Shown in pieces: positions 22,730-31,889 of a stretch of 64,000 nt of DNA (position 1 is the stretch's first letter; the number at the start of each line of letters is the position of its first letter). The notes under the pieces are model-generated. The model saw only the letters and a program-made list of their open reading frames with translations, searched no databases and was not told the origin of the DNA. Source of the DNA: Bacteroidetes bacterium HGW-Bacteroidetes-7 (GTDB taxonomy: Bacteria; Bacteroidota; Bacteroidia; Bacteroidales; UBA932); the NCBI GenBank assembly GCA_002842465.1, contig PHDA01000001.1:62001-126000 (forward strand), in the 5' to 3' direction. The translations under genes were made by a program, and so were the position numbers.

Positions 22730-24122
22730 TTTTTCTGGCCAGCGACAGGGGAGCAAGTGATGAGGGCCCGTTAATACAGCCTCCGGGGCATGCCATTACC
22801 TCAACAAACTGTGCCTGTGGTTTTTTTATCATACTTTTTAGAATGGCAATATTCTGTTTGGTGAGGCCATCGATACACATTGATGAATAGATCTCGCCTG
22901 TTGCGTGAGCAACAGCCTCCTTTACGCCTCCTGACTGGGCAAAACCTCTGCCAAAGTTTGTGACTTCGGGATCAGGCAACGACTCTTCACACTCGCGCAC
23001 ATCAACTTTATATGCAGCCAGGAATGCTCCTACCTCTTCGAAACTCATTACATAATCTACTTCTGGAACAGAATCTGCCTCGTGTCTTTTTGCCAGGCAT
23101 GGGCCAACAAACACAACCTGTGCATCAGGGTTTCCCTCTTTAACGCGACGAGCGGTATAAACCATGGGGCTTTTGGTGTGAGAAACATAGGGCTTAAATG
23201 CAGGGGCGTGTTTTTCTACCCACTCTGTATAAGCAGGGCAGCATGAAGATGTCATAAAAGCATCTCCCTTGTTTATGCGCTCGACAAGCTCTGCGGATTC
23301 ATGGCGGGCTGTATCCTCAGCACCGAGGGCAACCTCAACAACCTCGTCGAATCCTATCCGTTTCATTGCTGTAATTATCTGTCCGGGTGTGGCGTCAAAC
23401 TGCCCGAATATTGCCGGAGCTACAATTGCTACTATTTTAACACCGGGGCGAGATGCCATCTTATGGATATCGACAATCTTCGATCGCTCCATAATCGCAC
23501 CGTATGGGCAAGCTTGCATACAGCGACCGCAATAAATACATTTATCCTTGTTAATATTTTCGGTACCATCTGAATTCTTGGTGATTGCCTTTACCGGACA
23601 AGCCTCCTCACAGGGTACCGGTGTATAGATTATTGCATGATATGGACATACCTTCTGACATATTCCACAGCTCACGCAGTCCTCCTGAGTTATAATTGCT
23701 TTGCCCTGTTTGAAGGATACCGCACCTTTTGGGCAGTTCATCAGGCAAGGGCGCCCTTCGCATCCGCGGCACATATTTGTAATGAAGTACTGTGATTGCA
23801 TACAGGCGCTACACGCCTCATGTACAACCGAGAGAATTGACTCCTTTACATTTTTATTGTCGAGTGAGCGTTGAGCATAGGTGTCAAGAGAGATGAGGTC
23901 AATATCTTCGTCCTTAATATCAAAGCCAAGTATTGAGATTATTTTGTGTTTTATAATATAGCGGTCTTTGTGTACGCAGCAATCAATGTTACGTTTTTCC
24001 CTTGGACGCATCTCAACGGGAATTTTCTTTATGTCTTCGACCAGTTTTTCATGGATCAGGATTTTGACAAGACGAATAAGCAGTTCCCGCTTTGCCAGCA
24101 TCGCATAATTATCATACAGCAT
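22710..24122 (-). CDS. [FeFe]-hydrogenase-like protein with ferredoxin clusters
   Basis: L1 TSSCCPAYTEW, L2 VGPCLAKRHE, L3 VMACPGGCINGP H-cluster motifs; multiple CxxCxxCxxxCP. Confidence 0.88.
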   Translation of the reverse strand: MLYDNYAMLAKRELLIRLVKILIHEKLVEDIKKIPVEMRPREKRNIDCCVHKDRYIIKHKIISILGFDIKDEDIDLISLDTYAQRSLDNKNVKESILSVVHEACSACMQSQYFITNMCRGCEGRPCLMNCPKGAVSFKQGKAIITQEDCVSCGICQKVCPYHAIIYTPVPCEEACPVKAITKNSDGTENINKDKCIYCGRCMQACPYGAIMERSKIVDIHKMASRPGVKIVAIVAPAIFGQFDATPGQIITAMKRIGFDEVVEVALGAEDTARHESAELVERINKGDAFMTSSCCPAYTEWVEKHAPAFKPYVSHTKSPMVYTARRVKEGNPDAQVVFVGPCLAKRHEADSVPEVDYVMSFEEVGAFLAAYKVDVRECEESLPDPEVTNFGRGFAQSGGVKEAVAHATGEIYSSMCIDGLTKQNIAILKSMIKKPQAQFVEVMACPGGCINGPSSLAPLSLARKNLKQAL

Positions 24123-24366
24123 CGTTAAGGGCCTCTTTTAAAATTTGCATTAAATTTGATTTACTTACTCCCGAAATTGTCTTCCCATTAACCTGAATAT
24201 AGGGCGGTTCTCCTACATCTCCACATAACCCCATACATGGTGAATAACTTACAGAGAGGCGTTTCATAAAATCATCAGGCAAAAGTTCAAGCATAGCTCG
24301 CAGTTCGGCTCCTCCCATGACATAGCACATAGTTCCCGTACAAATTTTCAGACTTATCTTTTCCAT
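24112..24366 (-). CDS. NuoE-like [2Fe-2S] thioredoxin-fold protein
   Basis: CTGTMC...CMGLC cysteine pattern. Confidence 0.8.
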   Translation of the reverse strand: MEKISLKICTGTMCYVMGGAELRAMLELLPDDFMKRLSVSYSPCMGLCGDVGEPPYIQVNGKTISGVSKSNLMQILKEALNDAV

Positions 24367-24396
24367 TGCCGTTTATAATAAATTAAATGAGTGTTT

Positions 24397-25581
24397 TTAG
24401 ATATAACTAATGTCAACATCTTTTAGCCATTTGCTTTCAAGAAGTGATTTTATCTTTTTGACCACATTTCGCCTTATTTCCAGCTCTATGGGCAGTGTAG
24501 GGTCCTGATGTGCGATATTAATGCGTGTTCCCACCAGAAAAGTTATCTTATCGCTTTCTGCTAGTAATTTTAAAAATTTCTCGGCCGGACCATCCTTGTT
24601 TTTAGCTTCATACTCCTCTTCTGAGAGTATTCTTTCTACCTTGCTAAGGGTAAGGATTCCTTCGGTAATGAGGTCTATACCATCCATTTTAGAAATAGGG
24701 GGAAGTTCTCTGTCTGAGGGACTTATATCTGTACTTATTGAGCGCCCTGTCTCTCTGGAAATGATTTGTGCTGTTGTTCCTCCACAAACTATCTTTGTAC
24801 CTTGAAAATCGTTTATATAATTGCTCAGGTATCCATCATTCTTTTCTTCATAAGGAGGGCCTGTGCAAACTAAAAGATTGCGGGGTTTGCGCATGTATAT
24901 TACGCAGCAGCTTGTGTCGTCTTTTAGTGCCGAAAAGTCGTTCTGCTCTGCTTTAATTACAATGCGACGAGACAGGTCTTTGGCAGAGATATTCGGGCTT
25001 TTGCTTACAACCATTGAGATATAATCTTTCGCTCCATCTTCCCATCCAAATGGCATGTTGCGATTACCCATTCCCGATTGGCTCACACCATCGCTGAAAA
25101 ATATTATACGGTCCTCCTTAAGCATTCGGAAATCAGATATAAGCAAATGGGTATTGTCAAGATCTTCGCGTTCTACAGGTATCTTTTTTTTGGGGATATT
25201 AACAAATTCTCCATTTCTGAGCAAGTAAAAGGAGGGGGATTCATACTCGGCTATCCTTACGTTACCAAAGCAGTCTATTTCGCACAGGCAAAAAGTTGAA
25301 TAACTGATTTTGCGTATGACATCCAGTGGCAGTGTTTTAAGAACAGATGATGCTGAGTCCATAATATCCTCGTTCAGAAGCGAGAAGTTGAGCAACATCG
25401 AGGAGGTAATTGTTGAGAGAACGCTGGCTTTGATACCGCTTCCAAGTCCGTCAGACAATACGCTTATTACACGGCCCTCCTCTTTGAACTTGTGAGACAT
25501 GAAAGTATCTCCGCAAACGATATGTCCTACCTTGTTCTTCTGACAGCAATCGACCTCTATGAAATCACCGTTAACTCTCAT
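24397..25581 (-). CDS. SpoIIE-family protein serine phosphatase
   Basis: GDTFMSHKFKEEGRVISVLSDGLGSGIKAS and IIFFSDGVSQSG motifs; start set at MRVNGDF. Confidence 0.85.
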   Translation of the reverse strand: MRVNGDFIEVDCCQKNKVGHIVCGDTFMSHKFKEEGRVISVLSDGLGSGIKASVLSTITSSMLLNFSLLNEDIMDSASSVLKTLPLDVIRKISYSTFCLCEIDCFGNVRIAEYESPSFYLLRNGEFVNIPKKKIPVEREDLDNTHLLISDFRMLKEDRIIFFSDGVSQSGMGNRNMPFGWEDGAKDYISMVVSKSPNISAKDLSRRIVIKAEQNDFSALKDDTSCCVIYMRKPRNLLVCTGPPYEEKNDGYLSNYINDFQGTKIVCGGTTAQIISRETGRSISTDISPSDRELPPISKMDGIDLITEGILTLSKVERILSEEEYEAKNKDGPAEKFLKLLAESDKITFLVGTRINIAHQDPTLPIELEIRRNVVKKIKSLLESKWLKDVDISYI

Positions 25582-27304
25582 GGTGCAGCTCTTTGTTTTG
25601 TGCCTCTTTCTGATCATAGGCCTCTATAATTGAGCGAATTGTGGAGTCTGTGTAAGCGGCGTTTTCGCCCAATAGCCCTGCTACCTTCTGCACTGTGGTC
25701 ATATGGTTACGAATAACCTCTCTCGCTCTCTCCAGAATCCATTCCTTCTTCACACTTGGTTCATTCAGGCTTTGCAGAAGGCCAAAGACTTGCCTGTTTG
25801 GCTGGAGGTTATATATTGACAGCAGCCATGTCTTGCCATTATCTGTTATTCGTCTCTCTCGCAACTCCTCTCCGGTAGCAAATGCTGTGCGGAAAAAAGG
25901 CTCGAATGAACACACCTTGTTTATTGAGGCTCCTGTCATGCCAGGCATAAGATCATAAACTGATAATAAATCATCCCCCATATAGGCCGCAAAGGTTCGG
26001 TTCATATCTACAACCTTCAGATCGGAGTTTACGAGTATTACACCTGCCGGAATCTTCTGGAGCAAAACAGTCGCCTTATCGTGGGCAATCTTACGCATAT
26101 ATGATGCACACATATTGTCTTCTGCTCTCCTGTTTAGCATCGCAACGGCAAAATCGCGACATGTATCGTACCCGCAACTACTGCAATTGAGTTCGTCCTC
26201 GGCTGTTGTTTTACCTACAGTTGCAAGGGCTGCTTTTATTTCGATCTGGGTGTAATCGTGTGTGTTTTTTTGAAAGTCCCGATGAAATTGGATGTTTAAG
26301 TCAAGGTGAGAGAAATCTTTATGTGGCTCTTCAGTTTTGCATCGGCCAATGATATCATAACGTTTTTTTGCAATCGAAAACGAATTAAGTTTTGCGGGGC
26401 CATTAACGCACCCTCCGCTACATGCAAGCAGCTCCAGAAACATAGGGTCGGTGTACTCGTTGGGATTGAGCTCGTTTAGTACACTTTTTATAACATCAAT
26501 CCCTGAAAAGGCCATATAGTGTAGGGGTTTCGGGAGTTTGTGCAACCCTGCCAGCATGCCACCTTCAATCGGATATGCGGCGCCAATGTGAGAGTTGTAT
26601 GGAATAAACGCCTCTACGGTATTATCAGAGATATAATTGATTGGCAACTCTCCCTCTGATTCAAGCCATTCACTCAGATCTTTAAAGGTGATTGCTACAT
26701 CTACAAGTTGGTTAAAGTGGTCTGATTCTGTTTTTTTGCTGATGCACGGTCCTGCAAAGATTATCTTGATATCATTGCCGTACATCTCCCGCAACATCAT
26801 TGCATGTGCAAGCATTGGGGATACAATTGGTGTTATATTGTCTACCAGAGAGGGAACATATTTTCGGATATAGTCCACAATCACCGGGCAGGCCGATGAT
26901 ATGTGAATCTTTCCAGATGACTCTCCAATATATTGTTCTGTTTTTGCAGATACCACTTCTGCCCCTAGTGCAGTCTCAGAGACCCCTGTGAAACCGAGGC
27001 GCTTGATTGCAGCAATAAGGCTTGATGTGGGAATGTCTCCGAATTCACTCACATAAGAGGGAGCTAATGACATATACACCTTTCCGGGATGCCTGCTTAA
27101 CGTAAATTTGGCCCGGGTAAGTCCGTCACGTACCTTCTTTGCACCTGTAGGACAGACCTGTGTGCAGTGCCCGCAATATATACAACGCTCCTCAATTATC
27201 GAAGCCTTGTTTCCTTCGACCATTATGGCCTTTACAGGACATTCCCGGATGCATTTATAGCAGTCCTGACAATTCTCGGGCTCTGTATATATGGGCTTTA
27301 GCAT
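25571..27304 (-). CDS. sensory-type [FeFe]-hydrogenase-like protein with FeS and PAS domains
   Basis: L1 SSACPVI (Ala at proton-transfer Cys position), L2 AGPCISKKTE, L3 LLACSGGCVNGP; CSSCGYDTC FeS domain; C-terminal PAS (IPAGVILVNSDLKVVDMNRTFA). Confidence 0.88.
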   Translation of the reverse strand: MLKPIYTEPENCQDCYKCIRECPVKAIMVEGNKASIIEERCIYCGHCTQVCPTGAKKVRDGLTRAKFTLSRHPGKVYMSLAPSYVSEFGDIPTSSLIAAIKRLGFTGVSETALGAEVVSAKTEQYIGESSGKIHISSACPVIVDYIRKYVPSLVDNITPIVSPMLAHAMMLREMYGNDIKIIFAGPCISKKTESDHFNQLVDVAITFKDLSEWLESEGELPINYISDNTVEAFIPYNSHIGAAYPIEGGMLAGLHKLPKPLHYMAFSGIDVIKSVLNELNPNEYTDPMFLELLACSGGCVNGPAKLNSFSIAKKRYDIIGRCKTEEPHKDFSHLDLNIQFHRDFQKNTHDYTQIEIKAALATVGKTTAEDELNCSSCGYDTCRDFAVAMLNRRAEDNMCASYMRKIAHDKATVLLQKIPAGVILVNSDLKVVDMNRTFAAYMGDDLLSVYDLMPGMTGASINKVCSFEPFFRTAFATGEELRERRITDNGKTWLLSIYNLQPNRQVFGLLQSLNEPSVKKEWILERAREVIRNHMTTVQKVAGLLGENAAYTDSTIRSIIEAYDQKEAQNKELHHES

Positions 27305-27543
27305 TTGAATTCCTCCTTTAATATTTTGCAAAGACGGGAGAGATTTACATTCTCGTAAACCTTCTCATCTATGACAATAACCGGACCTCTGCTACACATA
27401 TTTTCGCAGAGGCGCCCGGTAAATGTGAGTTCGGCGTCTAATGTGTTGTCCTGGATAAATTGTTTTATAACCTTAACGTTAGCACTATTTCCACGACTGA
27501 AACAAGAGCTGCCTAAACATATTTTTATGGTGCGTTTTTGCAT
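27298..27543 (-). CDS. NuoE-like [2Fe-2S] thioredoxin-fold protein
   Basis: CLGSSC...CENMC cysteine pattern. Confidence 0.8.
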   Translation of the reverse strand: MQKRTIKICLGSSCFSRGNSANVKVIKQFIQDNTLDAELTFTGRLCENMCSRGPVIVIDEKVYENVNLSRLCKILKEEFKC

Positions 27544-27569
27544 TACAAACGGTTGTTAATGGGACGAAA

Positions 27570-28562
27570 CTACCTTTTTAGTCTCTCTGTGAGCAGAGGG
27601 ACAATCTTCTTCACATCTCCCACGATTCCCAAGTCAGAAGATTGGAAAATTGGTGCGTATTTGTCTTTGTTAATGGCAATTATATAGTCTGACTCCTCCA
27701 TTCCTGCAAGGTGCTGTATTGCTCCTGAAATACCAAGTGCAAAATAGAGATCGGGTCTGACTGTTTTACCTGTCTGACCTACCTGACGATTGTGGGTAAC
27801 AATTCCTGCATCAACCAGTGCGCGAGAAGATGACACCTCTGCTCCAATTGTCTGCGCAAACTCGCGCAGTTTATCGAACCCTTCGGAATTGCCCACTCCC
27901 CGGCCTCCCGAAACAAGGATATTTGCCTCAGTGATATCTACTAAATTTCGCTCCTCTTTTACGGTCTCCAGTAATCTGACACGGAACTTTGAACTGTCGA
28001 ATACGGGTGTAAAATTGATAATCTCGCCCTTGCGGCTCTCATTGCGAGGAGCGGTGCACATAACACCAGGCCTTACGGTTGACATCTGAGGGCGATGCTC
28101 TTTGCAGGTAATTGTTGCCATCATATTGCCGCCAAAGGCAGGGCGGGTCATCATAAGATTTCCTTCATCTGAAATTTCCAGAGCTGTACAGTCGGCTGTA
28201 AGACCGGTAGATAATCTTGCTGAGAGCCTCGGGCCTAAATCGCGTCCGATTGTAGTAGCGCCTATCAGAATAATACTTGGCTCAAATTTTACTCCAATCT
28301 GGTATAGTGCCTGAGTATAAGGCTCAGTCATATAGTGTTTTAACTGGGGCGAATCGGCAACAATTACCTTGTCCGCTCCGTATGCTATGCAATCATCTGC
28401 AAGCCCTTTGATATTATCACCAAGCAGCAGTGCACATACTTTTTCACCATTTTTAGCGGCCAATTCTACAGCCTTACCAAGCAATTCAAGGGATACACTC
28501 TGAATGACGCCCTCCCGCTGCTCAATAAAAACATAAACATCTTTATATATCGTTTTATCCAT
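27570..28562 (-). CDS. etfA: electron transfer flavoprotein alpha subunit
   Basis: VSGGRGVGNSEGF, SSRALVDAGI, GQTGKTVRPDLYFALGISGAIQHLAGM FAD-binding motif. Confidence 0.95.
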   Translation of the reverse strand: MDKTIYKDVYVFIEQREGVIQSVSLELLGKAVELAAKNGEKVCALLLGDNIKGLADDCIAYGADKVIVADSPQLKHYMTEPYTQALYQIGVKFEPSIILIGATTIGRDLGPRLSARLSTGLTADCTALEISDEGNLMMTRPAFGGNMMATITCKEHRPQMSTVRPGVMCTAPRNESRKGEIINFTPVFDSSKFRVRLLETVKEERNLVDITEANILVSGGRGVGNSEGFDKLREFAQTIGAEVSSSRALVDAGIVTHNRQVGQTGKTVRPDLYFALGISGAIQHLAGMEESDYIIAINKDKYAPIFQSSDLGIVGDVKKIVPLLTERLKR

Positions 28563-28564
28563 AA

Positions 28565-29350
28565 CTATCGTATAATGAATTTCTCTTTAAGTTTGTTTAC
28601 AATTATCTCTACGGCTTCATGCGGTTCTACCTCGTGAAGTTGGCCTGCAGATTTTGCACCTCTGGTAAATGATTTGGCTACACGGGTAGGAGAGCCCCCC
28701 AATCCGAGTTTTTTCTCATTTACATTTATCTGTTCGAAGCCCCATATGTCAATATCTTTGTCAAACGCCTCTACGATTCCGCAAACTGACATATAGCGCG
28801 CTTTGTTTGCACTCGAAAGGACTGTAAGCACACACGGAGTTTCAACCTCCAGGATCTGATAACCCTCTTCTGTCGCCTTTTTTACTGTCAACTTTCTATT
28901 ACCATCGTATTTAACATCTTCAACGTATGTGATTTGAGGCAAATCCAGGTGCTCGGCTATCTGTGGCCCTACTTGTGCCGTATCGCCGTCAATGGCCTGG
29001 CGTCCTGTAATTATTATATCAAAATCCATTGTACGCAGTGCTCCTGCCAGTGTATTCGATGTTGCCAGAGTATCGGCACCGGCAAACTTGCGGTCGCTCA
29101 AAAGAACTCCCTTGTCTGCCCCCATTGCGAATGCTTCACGGATTATAGCTTCTGCCTTCAACGGTCCCATTGTGATTACCGTTATTTCGGCACCAAATTC
29201 ATCTTTCAGCTTCAGGGCCATCTCCAGACCTCCTTTGTCATCCGGATTCATGATGCTGGGCACACCTTCCCGGATCATCGTTCCCGTAACCGGATCCAAC
29301 TTTATCTCTGTTGTATCAGGTACCTGCTTTATGCATACTATTATCTTCAT
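28565..29350 (-). CDS. etfB: electron transfer flavoprotein beta subunit
   Basis: KIIVCIKQVPDT, TGRQAIDGDTAQVGPQIAEHL. Confidence 0.95.
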   Translation of the reverse strand: MKIIVCIKQVPDTTEIKLDPVTGTMIREGVPSIMNPDDKGGLEMALKLKDEFGAEITVITMGPLKAEAIIREAFAMGADKGVLLSDRKFAGADTLATSNTLAGALRTMDFDIIITGRQAIDGDTAQVGPQIAEHLDLPQITYVEDVKYDGNRKLTVKKATEEGYQILEVETPCVLTVLSSANKARYMSVCGIVEAFDKDIDIWGFEQINVNEKKLGLGGSPTRVAKSFTRGAKSAGQLHEVEPHEAVEIIVNKLKEKFIIR

Positions 29351-29362
29351 AATTTCTCAGTG

Positions 29363-30502
29363 TTATTTAAGTATGTGTGCAGCGATAACCATTTTTTGGA
29401 CTTCGCTGGTGCCTTCATATATTTCGGTGATTTTTGCATCACGCATCATCCTCTCAACAGGATATTCTCTTGTGTATCCGTAACCACCATGGAACTGAAC
29501 AGCTTTGGTTGTCATCTCCATTGCAGTTTCGGCAGCAAAAAGTTTACACATTGCAGCATCTGTCGAGTAGGGGAGCTTCTGATCTTTTTTCCATGCAGCT
29601 GACCGTACGAGCAGTCGGGATGCCTGTATTTTTGTTTCAAGATCGGCCAATTGGAACTGAGTATTCTGGAATGCCGAGATTGGTTTGCCGAATTGTTTTC
29701 TCTCTTTTGTATATTTAATAGTTTCGTCCATGGCTCCCTGGGCTATGCCAAGTGCCTGAGAAGCAATGCCAATTCGGCCTCCGTCAAGAGTTTTCATGGC
29801 AATGCCAAACCCTTTGCCAACCTGCCCAAGCAGGTTTTCTTTGGGAACAATACAGTTCTCCATTATCAATTCGCATGTGGCTGAGCCGCGGATTCCCATC
29901 TTCTTCTCCTTCTTGCCCACCGAGAAACCGGGGAATTTTGTCTCAACAATGAAGGCTGAGATTCCACGTGTTCCCTGTGACTTGTCGGTCATAGCGATAA
30001 TTATATTCACATCTGAATATGCGGCATTGGTTATGAAAATCTTGGTACCGTTAAGAAGCCAATGGTCTCCCATATCAACGGCTACAGTCTGCTGACCTCC
30101 AGCGTCAGTACCCGCGTTAGGTTCTGTAAGCCCAAAGGTGCCAATCCACTCTCCACTGGCGAGTTTAGGAAGGTACTTGCGTTTTTGTTCCTCGGTTCCG
30201 TGCTCCCATATTGGGGCGCAACAAAGCGAAGTATGTGCCGAAACCACTACACCAGTTGTGGCACATGCCTTAGAAAGTTCCTCCACACACATTGAGTACA
30301 ACTGGTTGTTACCACCTGCTCCTCCGTATTCCACAGGGAATGGAATACCCATAATTCCGAGCTTTGCCATCTTTTTTACGGTTTCCATCGGGAAACGTTC
30401 CTGCTCGTCAATCTCAGCGGCCAGAGGCTTAACCTCTTTCTCTGCGAACTCCCTAATCATCTGCAGGAACAACTCCTGCTCTTTACTAAGAGAAAAATCC
30501 AT
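29363..30502 (-). CDS. bcd: acyl-CoA (butyryl-CoA) dehydrogenase
   Basis: FGLTEPNAGTDAGGQ, YTKERKQFGKPISAFQ, QFHGGYGYTREYPVERMMRDAKITEIYEGTSE. Confidence 0.93.
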   Translation of the reverse strand: MDFSLSKEQELFLQMIREFAEKEVKPLAAEIDEQERFPMETVKKMAKLGIMGIPFPVEYGGAGGNNQLYSMCVEELSKACATTGVVVSAHTSLCCAPIWEHGTEEQKRKYLPKLASGEWIGTFGLTEPNAGTDAGGQQTVAVDMGDHWLLNGTKIFITNAAYSDVNIIIAMTDKSQGTRGISAFIVETKFPGFSVGKKEKKMGIRGSATCELIMENCIVPKENLLGQVGKGFGIAMKTLDGGRIGIASQALGIAQGAMDETIKYTKERKQFGKPISAFQNTQFQLADLETKIQASRLLVRSAAWKKDQKLPYSTDAAMCKLFAAETAMEMTTKAVQFHGGYGYTREYPVERMMRDAKITEIYEGTSEVQKMVIAAHILK

Positions 30503-30515
30503 ATTATTGTTGTGT

Positions 30516-31871
30516 TTAGTTATTCCAAATATCTGAGTCACTCGGCACCTGTATACGAGCCGATAGAGGAGCTACACGTGTAATGTTTAGCAAGTGTTTG
30601 TAGGTGAAATTCTCCGATATGGAGTTATTTCCCCAGCTTCCGCAACCAAGTGTATTGGTGACGGCAAGTCCGTTTTGTATAGACCCACCGGCAGTTGTGG
30701 CGCAAATTGCATTTACAATTACACGGGAAACAGAGAGGTCGGTGCCCGCCTTGATTATATTGGCCTGGCTATTCGAGTGGATTCCGGCAGTATGACCGCT
30801 ACCTTCAAAGGTTAGATTGGTCTCTGCAATTTCTAAAGCTTCGTCAAAGTAGCCATAAGGAATTACCGCCAGTACCGGGAACATCTTCTCTTTGCAGATA
30901 ATGTCTGCTTTTCCAACCCCTTTGGCCTCTATTATCAAAACTTTGGTATCATCAGGAACTGTTATTCCTGCTGCTTTTGCAATAGCGATAGCTGATTGAC
31001 CGATCAACTCCTTTGTCATAATTCCATCGGTAAAAATGGTGTCAACAACCTGTTGGCGTAACTCCTCCGGTACAACATAACCTTTGTTGCGTCTAAAGGC
31101 TTCAAGAACCTCTTCGCGGCACTCCTTTGGATATATGGCGCTTTGCTCTCCGGAGCAGATAATTCCGTTATCAAATGAACGTCCGGTAACGATTTTTCCT
31201 GCTGCCAGGTCATAATCGATATTTCGGTCAAGAATCACCTGCACATTACCCGCACCAACACCAAACGATGGCTTGCCTGATGAATAGGCTGATTTTACCA
31301 TTGGCATTCCACCTGTGGCTACTACTGTATCACACTTTCTCATAAGCTCCTGAGTCTTCTCAAGTGAAGGTTCCTCTATCACCTGAACCATCCCTTCCGG
31401 CACGTTCATGGGAGCGATAGCCTTGATTATTGCCTTGACTGCAGCTGCTGAGCACTTTTTTGCTTTTGGATGGGGAGAAATTATGATAGCATTCTTGGTT
31501 TTTAGTGCAAAAATTATCTTTGACATAGGGGTTACAATAGGGTTTGTCATTGGAGTAATTCCGGCAACAACGCCTATTGGTTTTGCTATCTCGATAAGTC
31601 CTGTCATTTCGTCTATGCTCAGAATGCCCATCGATTTTTTCCCCTTAAGGTTATTCCAAACACCTTTTGATTTGTTTCGGTTTTTGGCGACTTTATCTTC
31701 ATAAACGCCCATCTCTGTCTCCTCTACAGCCATACGTGCAAGCTCTTCGGCATTATCGAAGATGGCGCGTGCGGCCAGTTTAATTGTCTGATCTACATCG
31801 TCCTGGTCAAATTGTACCTGGTAAGCGGCCTGCGCTTTGCGCGCCAGGGCAATCATCTCTTTAATCTCCAT
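30516..31871 (-). CDS. sucD: CoA-acylating aldehyde dehydrogenase (succinate-semialdehyde dehydrogenase, SucD type)
   Basis: NGIICSGEQSAI catalytic Cys; GITPMTNPIVTPMSK; context with 4-hydroxybutyrate genes. Confidence 0.85.
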   Translation of the reverse strand: MEIKEMIALARKAQAAYQVQFDQDDVDQTIKLAARAIFDNAEELARMAVEETEMGVYEDKVAKNRNKSKGVWNNLKGKKSMGILSIDEMTGLIEIAKPIGVVAGITPMTNPIVTPMSKIIFALKTKNAIIISPHPKAKKCSAAAVKAIIKAIAPMNVPEGMVQVIEEPSLEKTQELMRKCDTVVATGGMPMVKSAYSSGKPSFGVGAGNVQVILDRNIDYDLAAGKIVTGRSFDNGIICSGEQSAIYPKECREEVLEAFRRNKGYVVPEELRQQVVDTIFTDGIMTKELIGQSAIAIAKAAGITVPDDTKVLIIEAKGVGKADIICKEKMFPVLAVIPYGYFDEALEIAETNLTFEGSGHTAGIHSNSQANIIKAGTDLSVSRVIVNAICATTAGGSIQNGLAVTNTLGCGSWGNNSISENFTYKHLLNITRVAPLSARIQVPSDSDIWNN

Positions 31872-31889
31872 TGCGGTTATGATTTTTAA

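Noticed and set aside
28934-29602. 222-aa plus-strand ORF
   Set aside because: Antisense to etfB/bcd; Cys/Ser-rich shadow frame without plausible domain
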